A stretch of DNA of 41,567 nt, taken from assembly GCA_009923345.1 (NCBI GenBank), contig RFTR01000001.1:1-41567 (forward strand). The letters are read 5' to 3'. The stretch is from Betaproteobacteria bacterium (GTDB lineage: Bacteria > Pseudomonadota > Gammaproteobacteria > Burkholderiales > Burkholderiaceae_C). Numbering within the stretch: the stretch's first letter is position 1; each line of letters starts with the position of its first letter. The position numbers were made by a program, and so were the translations under genes. Under the pieces are notes generated by a model. The model was not told where the DNA came from. It did not search any database and saw only the letters and a list, made by a program, of their open reading frames with translations. Below are positions 16,073 through 24,120 of this stretch, piece after piece.

Positions 16073-16356
16073 AAGTAATTTGGGCATCTGCAGCAGAACA
16101 AGATCGTGCAGACATTATTGAATTCATAAGTCTAGACAATCCAATTGCGGCCATCATGATAGATGAACTGTTTGCTGAAGTCGCATTGCGATTAGAACAA
16201 CACCCACTACTCGGCAGACCTGGTCGGATATCGGGAACGCGAGAACTTATCCCGCATGCAAACTATCGCCTGATTTATGAAGTGCAAGATAACCAAATAA
16301 GAATCTTGGCATTAGTTCATACAGCACGTTTGTGGCCGCTTCCAAAGCACTTATGA
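16069..16356 (+). CDS. RelE/ParE-family toxin
   Basis: This 95-residue protein has the ParE/RelE layout: MKVIWASAAEQDRADIIEFI at the N-terminus, the HPLLGRPGR turn, TRELIPHANYRLIYEV and the closing ILALVHTARLWP. ParE members poison DNA gyrase and RelE members cut mRNA; the sequence looks closer to ParE, but the target is inferred. It overlaps the antitoxin gene by 4 bp. Its stop is 10 bp from the stop of a leftward livF relic, so the module sits against a decayed gene. Confidence 0.85.
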   Translation: MKVIWASAAEQDRADIIEFISLDNPIAAIMIDELFAEVALRLEQHPLLGRPGRISGTRELIPHANYRLIYEVQDNQIRILALVHTARLWPLPKHL

Positions 16357-16366
16357 CATTAATGCC

Positions 16367-16610
16367 TTACACCCCGATATAGCATTGCCACAAAGCGCGA
16401 TCAGCCTCTAGTGCCTCTGTGAGCCACCCTGCCACACCACCTTACCGCGCTCAATGATGGTGTGTTGGTCTGCCAGTTGCACGAGTTTTTGTACATATTT
16501 ATCGATCACCAAAATACTTTGACCCTCTGCGCACAAAGCATGCAGACAGCGCCAAATGTCCTCACGTACTAAAGGAGCGAGCCCCTCAGTGGCTTCTTCG
16601 TGATAGCAAC
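16367..16610 (-). pseudogene. relic of a LivF-like branched-chain amino acid ABC transporter ATPase
   Basis: The leftward translation contains EATEGLAPLVREDIW, GQSILVIDKYVQKLVQLAD and IIERGKVVWQGG, which is the D-loop to C-terminal part of LivF-type ATPases. The Walker A and signature parts are absent. After WQGG the frame ends at TAG, but the other frame continues TEALEADRALWQCYIGV and stops at 16367, the normal LivF ending, so there is also a frameshift. Before EATEG the Walker B LLLLDEA has decayed. It is the only content I see in the 16357-16725 gap. Confidence 0.82.
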
Positions 16611-16725
16611 ATCTGTTTGAACAGTTGAAATGGTTCTTAAAGCGCCCAAACACAGTGATAGACATGTTTTTCTCAAGGGATGCTGAGATTTCCCGACAAA
16701 AGGTTTCACTCTATGATTCTTCCCC

Positions 16726-17466
16726 ATGAAACTTTTAATTTGGCCCATTCCTGCTCTGCTTGCTTGGGGTTCTTCTTGGCTCATTTTTGCGGTATTGAAG
16801 CATATAGGCGCTCCTGAGTGGGTGGGACTAACTGTTGCGACTTTTTGGGGAGGGGTATTGACTTCACTTGCTACCACCAAAATGCGCCGTATTTTGATCT
16901 TGGTGGGTTTTCCCTTGTCGATGTGGGCCGCTTCTGGCGCACTCACTATGCCTCCTATAGGTTGGTTGCTATTGCTGGGATTAATTGTGGTGATTTATCC
17001 GCGCAAAGCATGGAAAGATGCGCCGCTCTTTCCAACACCACGCAAAGCATTGCGCCAATTGCCTGAACACATCACCTTGCTGGGTGGTGCGCGAATCTTG
17101 GATGCTGGTAGTGGCTTAGGAGACGGCTTGATCGCTCTGCGTGATGCCTATCCTCGTGCAGATTTAAATGGTGTTGAGATGAGCTGGCCATTGCGCATCA
17201 TCAGTGCCATCCGTTGTTCGTTTGCCACGATTCGCCAAGGCGATATCTGGATGGTCGACTGGCGCGGTTACGACATGGTCTATATGTTCCAACGCCCCGA
17301 GAGCATGCCACGTGCTATTGAAAAAGCTGAAGCCGAGATGCGACGCGGCGCTTGGCTGGTCAGTTTGGAATTTGAGGCAATTGGTATCGTTCCTTCTGCC
17401 ATTATTTATGGGAAAGACTCTCGTCCTATTTGGGTGTACCAACTGCCTTTTCAGCGACGCGGCTAA
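16726..17466 (+). CDS. membrane-anchored class I SAM-dependent methyltransferase
   Basis: The first 92 residues form about three to four hydrophobic spans (for example LIWPIPALLAWGSSWLIFAV and IGWLLLLGLIVVIYP). A Rossmann methyltransferase part follows, with motif I ILDAGSGLGDG at about 124-134 and an acidic residue ending strand 2 (NGVEMSW). DIWMVDWRGYDMVYMF matches motif IV. The catalytic part is short (about 140 residues) and the substrate is unknown. Its 3' end overlaps the convergent CBS-protein gene by 41 bp. Confidence 0.8.
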   Translation: MKLLIWPIPALLAWGSSWLIFAVLKHIGAPEWVGLTVATFWGGVLTSLATTKMRRILILVGFPLSMWAASGALTMPPIGWLLLLGLIVVIYPRKAWKDAPLFPTPRKALRQLPEHITLLGGARILDAGSGLGDGLIALRDAYPRADLNGVEMSWPLRIISAIRCSFATIRQGDIWMVDWRGYDMVYMFQRPESMPRAIEKAEAEMRRGAWLVSLEFEAIGIVPSAIIYGKDSRPIWVYQLPFQRRG

Positions 17467-18751
17467 CCAACACCTTGTCAATCCGTCGTCCGTCTAAGTC
17501 AACAACCTCTATTTTCCATTCACCAAAGTCAAAGCACTCTGTTACTGTCGGCATATGGCCCGCAATGGCCATCACCAAGCCAGCGACGGTGTTGTAAATA
17601 CCTCGGTCTTCGTCTGGTAGTTCCAGTATTTGCAAACGTGCTTTGAATTCACCCACAGGCATCAGGCCATCAACCAACCAACTGCCATCGGGTCTTGGCA
17701 CAGCCCAAGCATCTTCGGACGAAGTGGCTTGAAGCAACTCTCCCGTAATAGCCTCTAATAAATCACGTGGCGTCATCAAGCCCTGCACTACCCCGTATTC
17801 ATCCACCACCAACACCATACGGCCATGCGCTGTTGCGCGCTCAACGGGTCTTCTGAACTGCTCAAGCAAATCTAAACCACTCAAGGTTTCTGGGACAAAC
17901 GCCACTGGTTGCGCCAAAGTTTCAATGGTGATTTGTGAGTTAGGGGGTACGCGCAAAAGTTGAGAAACGCTCACTGCCCCCACCACATCGTCTAACCCGT
18001 CACGGCAAACCGGGTACCAAGAATGCGCGCCAATGGCACCTACTTCTGCCAAAGCCTGTGGCACGGAAGTCTTGGCGTCTAACCACTCAATGTCGGAGCG
18101 TGGAACCATGATGGACGTCAACGGTCGCTCGTCTAAGTTGAAAACGTTTTGCACCATTTGGTGTTCGTGCGCTTCAATCACGCCTGCGTCTACACCTTCT
18201 ACCAAGCTCGCACTAATTTCTTCTTCGGTCACAGATCGTAAACCCCGAGTGTCAATATGGAGCCATTTCAATATCGCACTCGTACTGCTGGATAAAAAGA
18301 ACACCACAGGCTTTGCCATAGTAGCGAGCGCCAACATTAAAGGCGCAGTTAAACGTGCTACAGATTCTGGATACAACTGTCCAATCCGTTTAGGCACCAA
18401 TTCGCCAAACAAAATCGTGCTCAAGGTAATCAAGGACACTACACACGCAGTGGCAAGGCCTTCGGCAAATCGATCTGCTACGCCTTGCGCCATCAACCAA
18501 CGGGATAAATTCAAACTGAATGCAGCCTCACCCACTATACCGTTGAGTACGCCAATCGAGGTAATACCAATTTGTACTGTCGATAAAAACTGTGTGGGCT
18601 GTGCCAGCAAGCGCAAAGCGGCACGTGCGCCTGGGTCTCCTTCTGCCTCAAGCGCCACCAAGCGCGGCTTGCGGCACGATGCCAGGGCCATTTCGGACAT
18701 CGCAAACATGCCGTTGAACAGCGTAAGAAGAAAAATAATAAAGATATCCAT
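17426..18751 (-). CDS. CorC/HlyC-type transporter (DUF21/CNNM, tandem CBS, CorC_HlyC domains)
   Basis: ATG 18751 gives 441 residues. Residues 1 to about 190 hold four hydrophobic spans of the CNNM/DUF21 transmembrane domain (FIIFLLTLFNGMFAMSEMAL at the start). Tandem CBS domains follow (around TSIMVPRSDIEWLD and MVLVVDEYGVVQGLMTPRDLLE), then the C-terminal CorC_HlyC domain (WLVDGLMPVGEF to IEVVDLDGRRIDKVLV). Relatives act in magnesium/cobalt efflux; older hemolysin names are not informative. An upstream TTG at 18784 would add 11 residues and overlap the apaH promoter region, so it was rejected. Confidence 0.9.
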   Translation of the reverse strand: MDIFIIFLLTLFNGMFAMSEMALASCRKPRLVALEAEGDPGARAALRLLAQPTQFLSTVQIGITSIGVLNGIVGEAAFSLNLSRWLMAQGVADRFAEGLATACVVSLITLSTILFGELVPKRIGQLYPESVARLTAPLMLALATMAKPVVFFLSSSTSAILKWLHIDTRGLRSVTEEEISASLVEGVDAGVIEAHEHQMVQNVFNLDERPLTSIMVPRSDIEWLDAKTSVPQALAEVGAIGAHSWYPVCRDGLDDVVGAVSVSQLLRVPPNSQITIETLAQPVAFVPETLSGLDLLEQFRRPVERATAHGRMVLVVDEYGVVQGLMTPRDLLEAITGELLQATSSEDAWAVPRPDGSWLVDGLMPVGEFKARLQILELPDEDRGIYNTVAGLVMAIAGHMPTVTECFDFGEWKIEVVDLDGRRIDKVLVSRVAEKAVGTPK

Positions 18752-18791
18752 GGGTACCAGACTAACGCATTGGGTTTGAGACAATCAGAAT

Positions 18792-19637
18792 ATGGCACTT
18801 TACTTGATTGGTGACGTACAGGGTTGTGATGCAGCTTTGGTACGTTTGTTGCAACAAATCGACTTTTCTCCCAGTCGCGATACGCTTTATATGTTGGGCG
18901 ACATGGTGAATCGGGGGCCACAGAATGCAGACGTATTGCGAAGACTCTTGGGCTTTGGTAGCAGCGCACAGTGTGTGCTTGGTAACCACGATCTCCATTT
19001 ATTGGCCGTATCGTTTGGTGCACGAAAACTCAACGCATCAGACACCATCCAAGATATTTTGAATGCGCCTGACCGTGAAGCGCTCTTGTATTGGTTACGC
19101 CATCAAAACATGGCGATGCACGTCGGCAATGTTTTGATGGTGCATGCTGGGGTATTGCCGCAATGGACAACTGAAAAAACCTTGGCCCTTGCTGGCGAAG
19201 TGGAATCGATATTACGCAGTGATGCACTAGGCGACTTCATCGTCCATATGTATGGCGGCATGCCGAATCAATGGCATGACGCTTTGATAGGGCATGACCG
19301 ATTACGCGTCATCGTCAATGCATTCACCCGCATGCGCTACTGCAATGCGCAAGGAGCGATGGATTTCTTTTACAAAAAAGCCCCAGAAAATGCCCCTCAA
19401 GGATTAATGCCTTGGTTTGATCTTCCCAACCGTTTGACCCAGGACACCGTGATTGCATTTGGCCATTGGTCAACACTCCAATTACTGCCGCGTGCAGACG
19501 TGGTATGTTTGGATGACGGATGTTTATGGGGAGGTTGCTTAAGTGCGCTAAAGCTAGATGATGTACTGATTAAAGATGCACGGCTCGCAGAGCGCGTGCA
19601 AGTTAAATGTCCGCAGTCTCAAGATCCCTTGAAATAA
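18792..19637 (+). CDS. apaH: bis(5'-nucleosyl)-tetraphosphatase, symmetrical (ApaH)
   Basis: ApaH splits Ap4A into two ADP and also removes Np4 caps from RNA. Metallophosphatase motifs are in order: GDVQGC (7-12), GDMVNRGP (36-43), GNHD (about 64-67), then VHAGVLPQW and the late FGHWS. Length 281 residues matches the family. It is divergent from the CBS-protein gene with 40 bp between starts, and convergent with the DEAD-box helicase gene. The ribosome binding site is weak. Confidence 0.96.
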   Translation: MALYLIGDVQGCDAALVRLLQQIDFSPSRDTLYMLGDMVNRGPQNADVLRRLLGFGSSAQCVLGNHDLHLLAVSFGARKLNASDTIQDILNAPDREALLYWLRHQNMAMHVGNVLMVHAGVLPQWTTEKTLALAGEVESILRSDALGDFIVHMYGGMPNQWHDALIGHDRLRVIVNAFTRMRYCNAQGAMDFFYKKAPENAPQGLMPWFDLPNRLTQDTVIAFGHWSTLQLLPRADVVCLDDGCLWGGCLSALKLDDVLIKDARLAERVQVKCPQSQDPLK

Positions 19638-19647
19638 ATGGATCTTG
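19620..19647. terminator. weak hairpin at the apaH/helicase convergent gap
   Basis: CAAGATCC (19620-19627) and GGATCTTG (19640-19647) form a perfect 8-bp stem around a 12-base loop that contains the apaH stop codon. No T-run follows, so terminator activity is doubtful. Confidence 0.3.
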
Positions 19648-19699
19648 GGTTAGCGTTTAGGGTAATGTGCAAGAAAACTTCGACCTGCAACCAACCCAT

Positions 19700-21115
19700 T
19701 TAAGCCGTTGTTTTAAAAAGCGCCGCCACATTGCGCTTTGGTTTGATATTGGGTGATTTACGTAATGGGTCTGGGGCAGCCGCTGGCTTAACAGAATCAG
19801 CTGAGGGCTCTTCGTAAGGCTGGTCAAAAAACGGGTCTTGTTGAACACGGGGTGAGCTGGCGTAGTGGCTGCGCGAACGGTTTTGTGCATCGCGAGGCTC
19901 GTCTATGACGTCGCGGGGATCATCGTCACCCCAAGCGCGGCGCCCAGTATTGATGCGTCCACGCGGTCTATCTTCTTCAAACTCAACAGCCTCAAGTTCA
20001 ATTTTTGTTTTAAGCAGCTTTTCAATGTCCATCACCAAACGTTGGTCACTCGCAGACACAAAGCTAATCGACTGCCCTTGTGCACCAGCACGTCCAGTAC
20101 GTCCAATGCGGTGCACATAGTCTTCGGCATTGAATGGAATATCAAAGTTAAACACGGCAGGCACGTCTTTGATGTCCAAACCGCGTGCTGCCACGTCGGT
20201 GCACACTAATAAATCCACTTGGCCTTGCTTGAAAGCTTCCAGAGCCTTAAGGCGTTCATCTTGGCTTTTGTCACCATGTAGAGCAGAAGTACGCAAACCA
20301 TCGCGCTCAAGCGAACGGGCTAAGCGCGCACTACCCAACTTGCTATTACAAAAAACAAAAGCTTGGGTAATGCCTTTGCTCTTAACCAATTGGCGCAAAG
20401 CACGGTATTTGTCATCCACACTGACGCTGTAGAAATGTTGCTCAATTGTCGCAGCGGTCTCATTCGGACGCGCAACTTCAATCGTGACAGGGTTTTGCAA
20501 ATAGCTGTTAGCCAATCGTTTGATCTCAGGCGAAAACGTCGCAGAGAACAAAAGCGTTGTGCGCTGCTTAGGCAAGTGGCTCAAAATGCGTTGCAAGTCT
20601 GGCAAAAAGCCAATGTCGAGCATTCGGTCAGCTTCATCTAGCACCACATATTCGACTTGGTTGAGCACCACATTTTTAGCTTCAATATGGTCTAGCAAAC
20701 GTCCCGGCGTAGCTACCAATACTTCCACACCTTTTTTCAATTCAACCGTTTGTGGTTTCATGTCCATGCCACCAAACACCACGGCACTTCGCAACTGGGT
20801 GTATTGGGCGTAGGCCTTGACTTGCTGCGCGACCTGATCTGCTAACTCACGCGTAGGCAATAAAACCAAAGCACGCACCGGATGGCGCGCAGGTGAGGTA
20901 GAGCTGTTTTCGTGTTTGAGTAAACGTTGCAAAAGCGGTAAAGAGAATGCAGCTGTTTTACCAGTACCCGTTTGTGCAGCGCCCATCACGTCTTGCCCAG
21001 TCAAAACAACGGGAATCGCTTGGGCTTGGATAGGCGTCATGGACTCGTAGCCCATTTCAGAGACGGCACGTGCTAGCGCTGGGGCTAGCTGCAAATTAGA
21101 GAAGGAAGTAGTCAT
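19700..21115 (-). CDS. DEAD-box ATP-dependent RNA helicase (RhlE-like)
   Basis: All helicase motifs are visible: TPIQAQAIP (Q motif), AQTGTGKT (47-54), PTREL, TPGRL, DEAD (160-163), SAT, ARGLD and HRIGRTGRAG. Residues from about 385 to 471 form a charged, disordered tail (repeated Arg, Asp, Ser, Pro) that ends in KPKRNVAALF, typical of RhlE-type proteins that act on rRNA or mRNA decay. The 471-residue length fits. It is convergent with apaH and upstream of dcd's 3' end on the same strand. Confidence 0.94.
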   Translation of the reverse strand: MTTSFSNLQLAPALARAVSEMGYESMTPIQAQAIPVVLTGQDVMGAAQTGTGKTAAFSLPLLQRLLKHENSSTSPARHPVRALVLLPTRELADQVAQQVKAYAQYTQLRSAVVFGGMDMKPQTVELKKGVEVLVATPGRLLDHIEAKNVVLNQVEYVVLDEADRMLDIGFLPDLQRILSHLPKQRTTLLFSATFSPEIKRLANSYLQNPVTIEVARPNETAATIEQHFYSVSVDDKYRALRQLVKSKGITQAFVFCNSKLGSARLARSLERDGLRTSALHGDKSQDERLKALEAFKQGQVDLLVCTDVAARGLDIKDVPAVFNFDIPFNAEDYVHRIGRTGRAGAQGQSISFVSASDQRLVMDIEKLLKTKIELEAVEFEEDRPRGRINTGRRAWGDDDPRDVIDEPRDAQNRSRSHYASSPRVQQDPFFDQPYEEPSADSVKPAAAPDPLRKSPNIKPKRNVAALFKTTA

Positions 21116-21178
21116 TTAGAGCACTATTGTCGCACTCTGGGCTTGTGGGCTCTAAAAAAAGCCAGTAGCGGGAATAGA

Positions 21179-21748
21179 TTAGGTTTTAGGGAGTGTTACA
21201 CCCACTTGACCTTGGTACTTACCACCACGGTCTTTGTAGCTGGTCTCACACACCTCATCGCTCTCAAAAAAGAGCACCTGCGCGCATCCCTCACCCGCAT
21301 AAATCTTGGCGGGCAGAGGCGTAGTGTTACTGAACTCAAGCGTCACATAGCCTTCCCATTCTGGTTCGAACGGTGTCACGTTCACGATGATTCCGCATCG
21401 CGCATAGGTGCTCTTACCTAAACATACGGTCAGCACATTGCGTGGAATGCGAAAGTATTCGACGGTGCGCGCTAGCGCAAAACTGTTGGGTGGAATGATG
21501 CAGACATCGGAATGCATATCCACAAAACTGCGCTCGTCAAAATTTTTAGGATCGACCACCGTGCTGTAGATGTTGGTAAAGACCTTGAACTCAGGCGCAC
21601 ATCGGATGTCATATCCATAGCTACTAGTTCCGTAGCTAACGATTTTTTCACCAACCGCGTTGTAGCGAATTTGACCTGGTTCGAAGGGTTCGATCATGCC
21701 GTACTGCTCGGCCATACGCCGAATCCATTTGTCTGATTTGATACTCAT
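21179..21748 (-). CDS. dcd: dCTP deaminase
   Basis: Dcd converts dCTP to dUTP as a trimer, feeding dTMP synthesis. The family stretches SYGTSSYGYDIRCAPEF, GKSTYARCGIIVNVTPFEP with the catalytic Glu in the following EWEGYVTLEFSNT, and the C-terminal GGKYQGQVGVTLP lid are all present. Length 189 residues is exact for the E. coli-type mono-functional enzyme. No Shine-Dalgarno is seen before ATG 21748 (the preceding bases are CTCTCCT). Confidence 0.96.
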   Translation of the reverse strand: MSIKSDKWIRRMAEQYGMIEPFEPGQIRYNAVGEKIVSYGTSSYGYDIRCAPEFKVFTNIYSTVVDPKNFDERSFVDMHSDVCIIPPNSFALARTVEYFRIPRNVLTVCLGKSTYARCGIIVNVTPFEPEWEGYVTLEFSNTTPLPAKIYAGEGCAQVLFFESDEVCETSYKDRGGKYQGQVGVTLPKT

Positions 21749-21784
21749 AGGAGAGATTTTAAAGGTAGGCTTTGCCTATTAAGT

Positions 21785-23125
21785 TTATAGAACCAAAATC
21801 GCACGGAAGTCGTTGACATTGGTGTGTGTTGGGCCTGTTACCAGCAAGTCTTCCAAGCCTTCAAAGAAACTATAGGCATCATTACGATCTAAATAGCTAG
21901 TCGCTTGCATGCCTTTTTCTTTGGCACGATGCAAGGTGTTTGGCGTTACCAAGGCGCCTGCATTGTTTTCTACGCCATCAATTCCGTCAGTGTCTGCAGC
22001 TAGCGCCCATATTTTTTCCTGCGCCTGCAGAGCTACTGCGAGACCTAAACAAAATTCACCAGCGCGTCCGCCTCTCCCTTTAGGCGTTCCTACTACTTGC
22101 TGACGCATCGTCACTGTAGTCTCACCACCACTCAAAATCACACAGGGTTTTTGAAATGGTCCAACTCCTCGTGCAGTCGCTCTTGCCAATGCAGCATGCA
22201 CTTTGCCAACTTCGCGAGACTCACCTTCTAATTCATCGGACAACACATAAGCATTAATGCCTGCATTACGTGCCATCTGAGCTGCAGCCTCTAAGGATTG
22301 CAAGGGCGTTGCTATCAAGTGGACACTGTTGCGCTTCCATTCAACTGTAGGCTTTGGCGTCTCCAACACACCTGCCTTTAAGTCTGCCTCTACATCAGAA
22401 GGTAATGCAATGCCATAGCGTTGCAAAATATTCCAAGCATCTAAACAAGTAGACGCATCCGGCACAGTAGGTCCGCTTGCAATGACAGAGGGGTCATCAC
22501 CCGGCACATCGCTGATGGTGAGTGTCACCACTCGGGCAGGTTGACATGCTGCCGCTAAACGACCACCCTTGATGCGCGACAAATGTTTACGAACACAGTT
22601 CATCTCGCCAATTGATGCGCCGCTGCTCAATAACTCTTGGTTAATGCGTTGTTTATCCTCTAAACGCAAACCGTCGGCTGGTGCCGTGAGCAATGCAGAT
22701 CCGCCGCCTGATATCAAACACAACACCAAATCATTTTCAGTCAACCCTTGCGTCAAAGACAAAATACGTTGCGACGCATCCAGACCCGATTTGTCTGGCA
22801 CAGGGTGAGAGGCCTCCACAATTTCGATGCGTTGTGGTACACCTTGCGGGCGAACCGGCGAGTGTCCATAGCGTGTGATGACCAATCCAGACAAAGGTTT
22901 GTCTTCAGGCCACAAAGCCTCTACGGCATGCGCCATTGCACCTCCAGCTTTACCTGCTCCGAGAACCAAGGTGTGTCCCTTGGGCGGGGTTGGCAAAAAG
23001 GCTTGTGTGTTGTGCAAGGGCATAGCGCGACGCACAGCTGCATCGAACAATTGCCGCAAAAAAGCTTTGGGTTCTGCCCTTACATCTACTAGATTGAAAT
23101 TTTTTCGTGCGACCTCTGTCTGCAT
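21785..23125 (-). CDS. ttuD: glycerate 2-kinase (MOFRL family, TtuD/GckA type)
   Basis: The 446-residue protein fits glycerate kinase type II: a GAGKAGGAMAHA nucleotide-site motif near 56-67, CLISGGGSALL, ISDVPGDDPSVIASGPT, and the C-terminal MOFRL domain with LSGGETTVTM, GRGGRAGEF and AADTDGIDG. It makes 2-phosphoglycerate from glycerate. The ttuD name comes from tartrate operons, where it was first called hydroxypyruvate reductase. Its ATG overlaps the stop of the binding-protein gene by one base (TAATG), indicating translational coupling. It ends the leftward operon and could receive glycerate made from tartrate or glyoxylate. Confidence 0.9.
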   Translation of the reverse strand: MQTEVARKNFNLVDVRAEPKAFLRQLFDAAVRRAMPLHNTQAFLPTPPKGHTLVLGAGKAGGAMAHAVEALWPEDKPLSGLVITRYGHSPVRPQGVPQRIEIVEASHPVPDKSGLDASQRILSLTQGLTENDLVLCLISGGGSALLTAPADGLRLEDKQRINQELLSSGASIGEMNCVRKHLSRIKGGRLAAACQPARVVTLTISDVPGDDPSVIASGPTVPDASTCLDAWNILQRYGIALPSDVEADLKAGVLETPKPTVEWKRNSVHLIATPLQSLEAAAQMARNAGINAYVLSDELEGESREVGKVHAALARATARGVGPFQKPCVILSGGETTVTMRQQVVGTPKGRGGRAGEFCLGLAVALQAQEKIWALAADTDGIDGVENNAGALVTPNTLHRAKEKGMQATSYLDRNDAYSFFEGLEDLLVTGPTHTNVNDFRAILVL

Positions 23126-24093
23126 TACTTCTTACCCAACCCTAAACGCGCAGCTCCTTCTGTGTAAATTTGGGTGCGTTCTTTCATGAATGCATCCATT
23201 TGCTCAACCCCAATATTGGTTAACTCGAATCCACTTTTAGCGGCAAGCTCTTTCATCTCCGCGTCGTTGTTTAAATTTGCCCAAAGGTCAGATATGCGTT
23301 TGCGCAGTTCTGGTGGCGTGGATTTGGGCATACCGATACCGCGATAAGCACCGTCTACCCAATTCACGCCAAGTTCTTTGAAGGTAGGTACATCTGGCAT
23401 CAAAGGATGACGTTTGTCCATAGCCACTGCCAATGCACGCACACGGGTTTTGTTGGCAATCGCAAAAGGCACATAAGTAATAGCACCGTCTACTTGGCCA
23501 CCCAAAACAGATGTGGTCATATCACCAGTGCCTTTAAACGGCACATAAATCGTTTTGACATTGAATGCGGCATTGAGTCGCTCATGCGCGGCGTGATTGG
23601 CTGAATTCAATCCTGAGCCACCCAACGAGAGTTTGCCAGGCTCTTTTTTGGCAGACTCAACAAATTCTGCGAAATTTTTAATAGCGCTGGCAACAGGGAC
23701 TACCAAGATATCTGGTGTGTAGTGAAACCAATACACAGGAGTGATATCTGTCGTCTTGTATTGCACCTGACCCTCAATCGGTTGGAACACGATGTGCGGC
23801 AAGTTGATGCCGACCACATTGAATCCATCTCCAGGCAATGTATTAATTTGCGACCACATCAACGCACCGCCAGCACCCGCCTTGTATTGCACGATGGTTT
23901 CAATCGCGGGGCATTTGCGTTTAAGCACAGTTTGTTGGTGCCGCGCTGATAAATCAGATTCGCCACCCGGAGTGAAGGCTTGCCAATAGTTCACGTTTTT
24001 GTCTGGGCAGGGTTGTGCCCAAACGCTGGTAGCCAACAGGGCCCCGATCAGGCCCGACATAAGCACGGCATATTTAGTGTTGAAAATCGTCAT
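23125..24093 (-). CDS. Bug/TctC-family periplasmic substrate-binding protein
   Basis: A signal peptide (basic MTIFNTKY, hydrophobic core, cleavage after VWA near residue 26) leads into a Bug-type receptor with PGGESDL, YKAGAGGALMWSQI, GGSGLNSANHAAH, and GQVDGAITYVPFAI. These proteins deliver carboxylates to tripartite tricarboxylate carriers (TctA/TctB) in the inner membrane. No carrier genes are in the window, so it is an orphan receptor here. AGGAG seven bases before ATG supports the start. It lies between tartrate dehydrogenase and glycerate kinase genes, so tartrate or glycerate-like acids are plausible ligands (inference). Confidence 0.9.
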   Translation of the reverse strand: MTIFNTKYAVLMSGLIGALLATSVWAQPCPDKNVNYWQAFTPGGESDLSARHQQTVLKRKCPAIETIVQYKAGAGGALMWSQINTLPGDGFNVVGINLPHIVFQPIEGQVQYKTTDITPVYWFHYTPDILVVPVASAIKNFAEFVESAKKEPGKLSLGGSGLNSANHAAHERLNAAFNVKTIYVPFKGTGDMTTSVLGGQVDGAITYVPFAIANKTRVRALAVAMDKRHPLMPDVPTFKELGVNWVDGAYRGIGMPKSTPPELRKRISDLWANLNNDAEMKELAAKSGFELTNIGVEQMDAFMKERTQIYTEGAARLGLGKK

Positions 24094-24120
24094 AGCTGTC
24101 TCCTAGTTTTTTTACTTAAA

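Noticed and set aside
18033..18779. 248-residue rightward frame opposite the CBS-protein gene
   Set aside because: Shadow frame with low-complexity Ser/Thr/Lys content; the opposite strand has clear DUF21, CBS and CorC_HlyC domains.
18751..18784. Longer start (TTG 18784) for the CBS-protein gene
   Set aside because: It would add 11 residues (beginning MSQTQCVSLVP) before the first membrane span, uses a rare start codon and leaves only 7 bp to divergent apaH.
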